NCBI GenBank assembly: GCA_036897095.1
Contig: JAYMSP010001384.1
Location: 1 to 32,812, forward strand
Reading direction: 5' to 3'
DNA from: Plantago elongata
Taxonomy: Eukaryota > Streptophyta > Magnoliopsida > Lamiales > Plantaginaceae
DNA: 32,812 nucleotides
The position numbers were made by a program, and so were the translations under genes. How positions within the stretch are numbered: the first letter of the stretch is position 1; every line of letters starts with the position of its first letter. Shown piece after piece: positions 31,048 through 32,812 of this stretch. A model generated the notes under the pieces. The model was given only the letters and a program-made list of their open reading frames with translations, had not been told where the DNA came from and did not search any database.

Positions 31048-31059
31048 AGTGGGGGAGAG
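31046..31059 (+). other. Polypurine tract
   Basis: AAAGTGGGGGAGAG stands immediately before the TG start of the 3' LTR. It is the usual primer for plus-strand synthesis. Confidence 0.85.
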
Positions 31060-31708
31060 TGTAAGGTCCGCCAAATTTCCTCGTTTTTCGGTAAATGAAT
31101 AAAATATTAATTTTTCTATTTCGTACGAGTAGGAAAATGTCGTAAATAGGTTAGATCAAATTTCGTATTTTAACGCTGAGCGGATTCGACGTTAAAATAG
31201 AGAATTAGTTATTTACCGAATAAAATAATAATAAAAATTATAAAAAAAATATTTTTTATTTTATTTTTTTATCCGGTGGCTCGAGGACGACTTGATAAAT
31301 GTCCGGGAATCAATTTTCCATTTTTTCGGAATTTATTTGCGATTCGTTTGGAAGCCAGAACGAATTAGTTATATATAGTTCGGAAAGGACAAAAATGCCC
31401 TTAATTGCCATTTTCCTCTCTTTTGCCAGCAAGGGTATTTTCGTCATTTCCGCAGCTTCTTCTTCCTCATCGTGTTCCAGCCGCCATGGCTCTGTTTCTC
31501 TGTGCAAATTCCGATTTCCCACGCCAAGCCGACCAACCCACGTGCTCCCACCTGCGACGACCAATCCGGAGACACCGACAATAGGCGGCGCTGCCGTGGG
31601 GCCAACCCACGCGTGTATTGCGGCCGGGAGACGCGCGAATGGAGGAGAATTGGGCAACGTGGCCCATTTCCGGCCACCCAAGCCGAGCTCCACCGCCTCC
31701 TCTCCGGC

Positions 31709-31716
31709 TATAAATA
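31709..31716 (+). promoter_or_regulatory. LTR TATA box (3' LTR)
   Basis: TATAAATA in the same context as 23843-23850. In this position it could drive transcription outward into flanking DNA. Confidence 0.6.
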
Positions 31717-31954
31717 GCCCCTTCGGCCTCCATTTCACTCGCTCTCTCTTCTCCTCCCCATTCTCTTCATTTCTCCATTTTCCCCCAATTTCTTCACTTT
31801 CTGGCCAAATCGCCGCCGCCCTCCGGCCACCCTCCGGTCGACCTCCACCAACTGCCGAACACCCCATCCCGGATAAGCATTGTTAACTCGACCGAACTCC
31901 GGTAAATTTTCTCGATCGAATTCGATTAAATTCGAATAAACAAACGAGGAATTA

Positions 31955-32516
31955 GTTTAATATTATTATTCACCGCGCCGCTCGTCAACCCCGCTCGATA
32001 CGTCGTTACTCTGCCCGTTGCTCGACGTGCACTCAGTTAGTGCCATATTATTTTATTATTATTTTATCGCTAAATTATCGTTCCGTAGAAATTATCGTTA
32101 ATTGCTTACCGTTAGCTTAATTAGTTAACGTTTAAAATTATCGTTAGTAAATAGTAATTAATTATTGTAATTAATTAATTACCGTTAGTTATTTATCGTA
32201 ATTAATTAGCGTTAAACTAATGATCATTAGCCTTACTTAGTTATCGTTAATTAACGTTAAACACTATCGTTAGTAATTAATTATTATAACTAATTAATTA
32301 TCGTAATTAATTAAGTACCGCTAGTTAATTATCATTAGCCTTAATTAATTACCGTTCGTTAAATAATGTCATTAGGATTAATTAGTTACCGGGTAATTAG
32401 TATTAAATATTATTAATTAAGAGTTAAATATTAACTATTGATAATTATTCATCGTTAATGGGAATTAAGTTATATTATTACATTAAATAAATGTCGACTT
32501 ATCGTCGACTAGGAGT
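31955..32516 (+). repeat. 3'-LTR-specific block of AT-rich tandem repeats
   Basis: This opens with a GC-rich segment (CACCGCGCCGCTCGTC), then a long AT-rich part built from degenerate copies of TTAATTAATTACCGTTAG. Larger units of about 110 bases can be seen: TATCGTTAGTAA recurs near 32139 and 32268, and ATCATTAGCCTTA recurs near 32223 and 32331. The 5' LTR lacks the whole block at 24090/24091. Confidence 0.8.
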
Positions 32517-32812
32517 TGGGAATATAATATTATTTAATGGTATACTGTTGGAGGATGGGATTATTGGACAGACTTATTGTCTGTAGTTGGATTATCTGTT
32601 GAGGAATAAAATACTGAGTAATTATTGGAAGCCGGATAAAACAACATCTTACTGGATTAATAGAAATAAGAGACAGATAAATAAACAGCGAAGCATAATT
32701 AGGTAGCAGAATAGTAAAAAGGCTAGTATATTATCAAACTATCAGGTACTTAAATAAGTATTATTATCTGTTTATCAGGATCTTCGGAAGCTCCTGAAGT
32801 AGCAGTTATAAA

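Larger units (their letters stand above)
23195..32812 (+). mobile_element. Ty3/Gypsy chromovirus retrotransposon (Tekay/Del-like), cut by window end
   Basis: The layout is 5' LTR (23195-25569), primer binding site, extra upstream ORF, gag-pol, polypurine tract and 3' LTR (from 31060). The pol order protease, RT, RNase H, integrase places it in Ty3/Gypsy. The C-terminal segment with WQNHTLEEATWEKEDEM after the integrase is a chromodomain-type tail, as in the Tekay/Del clade. The LTR termini are TGTAAGG and CCTTACA. The two LTRs differ: in the first 155 aligned bases I count six substitutions and one small indel, so insertion was not recent. Many stops and frameshifts make it non-autonomous. 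It sits inside an older related LTR. Confidence 0.9.
31060..32812 (+). repeat. 3' LTR of the Gypsy element, incomplete at window end
   Basis: It begins TGTAAGGTCCGCC and follows the 5' LTR closely to about 31954 (matching 23195-24090). It then carries about 560 bases absent from the 5' LTR. From about 32517 it matches 24091 onwards up to the window end, which corresponds to about 24390. The hairpin array copy would lie beyond the window. Confidence 0.92.

Overview
This is nuclear DNA of a flowering plant, most likely a eudicot. Genes have several GT-AG introns, three host genes are plant-type, and the rest is mostly plant retrotransposon debris (L1-type LINEs and a chromovirus Ty3/Gypsy element). 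The species cannot be named from sequence alone.

Left part (1-9.5 kb): a broken MULE-type transposase fragment on the minus strand (PB1-like N-terminal domain, running off the window start) and a 5'-truncated LINE tail on the plus strand. Next is an intact four-exon gene for a plastid thioredoxin-like protein with a WCRKC active site (2276-5337). A large 5'-truncated, stop-ridden L1-type LINE lies in reverse orientation at about 5682-9385.

Middle part (9.5-19.7 kb): a ten-exon Pumilio/PUF RNA-binding protein gene (10560-15336, 895 codons before the stop) and, tail to tail with it, a nine-exon OTU-type deubiquitinase gene on the minus strand (18461-16175, 339 residues) with a probable 1.1-kb 5'-leader intron. 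I assembled the exons by hand; every junction keeps frame, and the catalytic or RNA-binding residues are present in all three host genes.

Right part (19.7-32.8 kb): another LINE tail, an unassigned stretch, then a nest of Gypsy LTR DNA. A diverged LTR (from 20783) is interrupted at 23195 by a related chromovirus (Tekay/Del-like). That element has a 2375-bp 5' LTR, a degenerate iMet-type primer site, an extra coiled-coil-like ORF before gag, a decayed gag-protease-RT-RNase H-integrase-chromodomain frame, a polypurine tract, and a 3' LTR that runs off the window end.

The most unusual signal is inside the 5' LTR (24852-25170): nine tandem units, each with two small hairpins. The arms change in a paired way while many loops stay GNRA or TTCG. 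This looks like a repeated structured-RNA element in the transcribed leader, although paired methyl-cytosine decay is a competing explanation.
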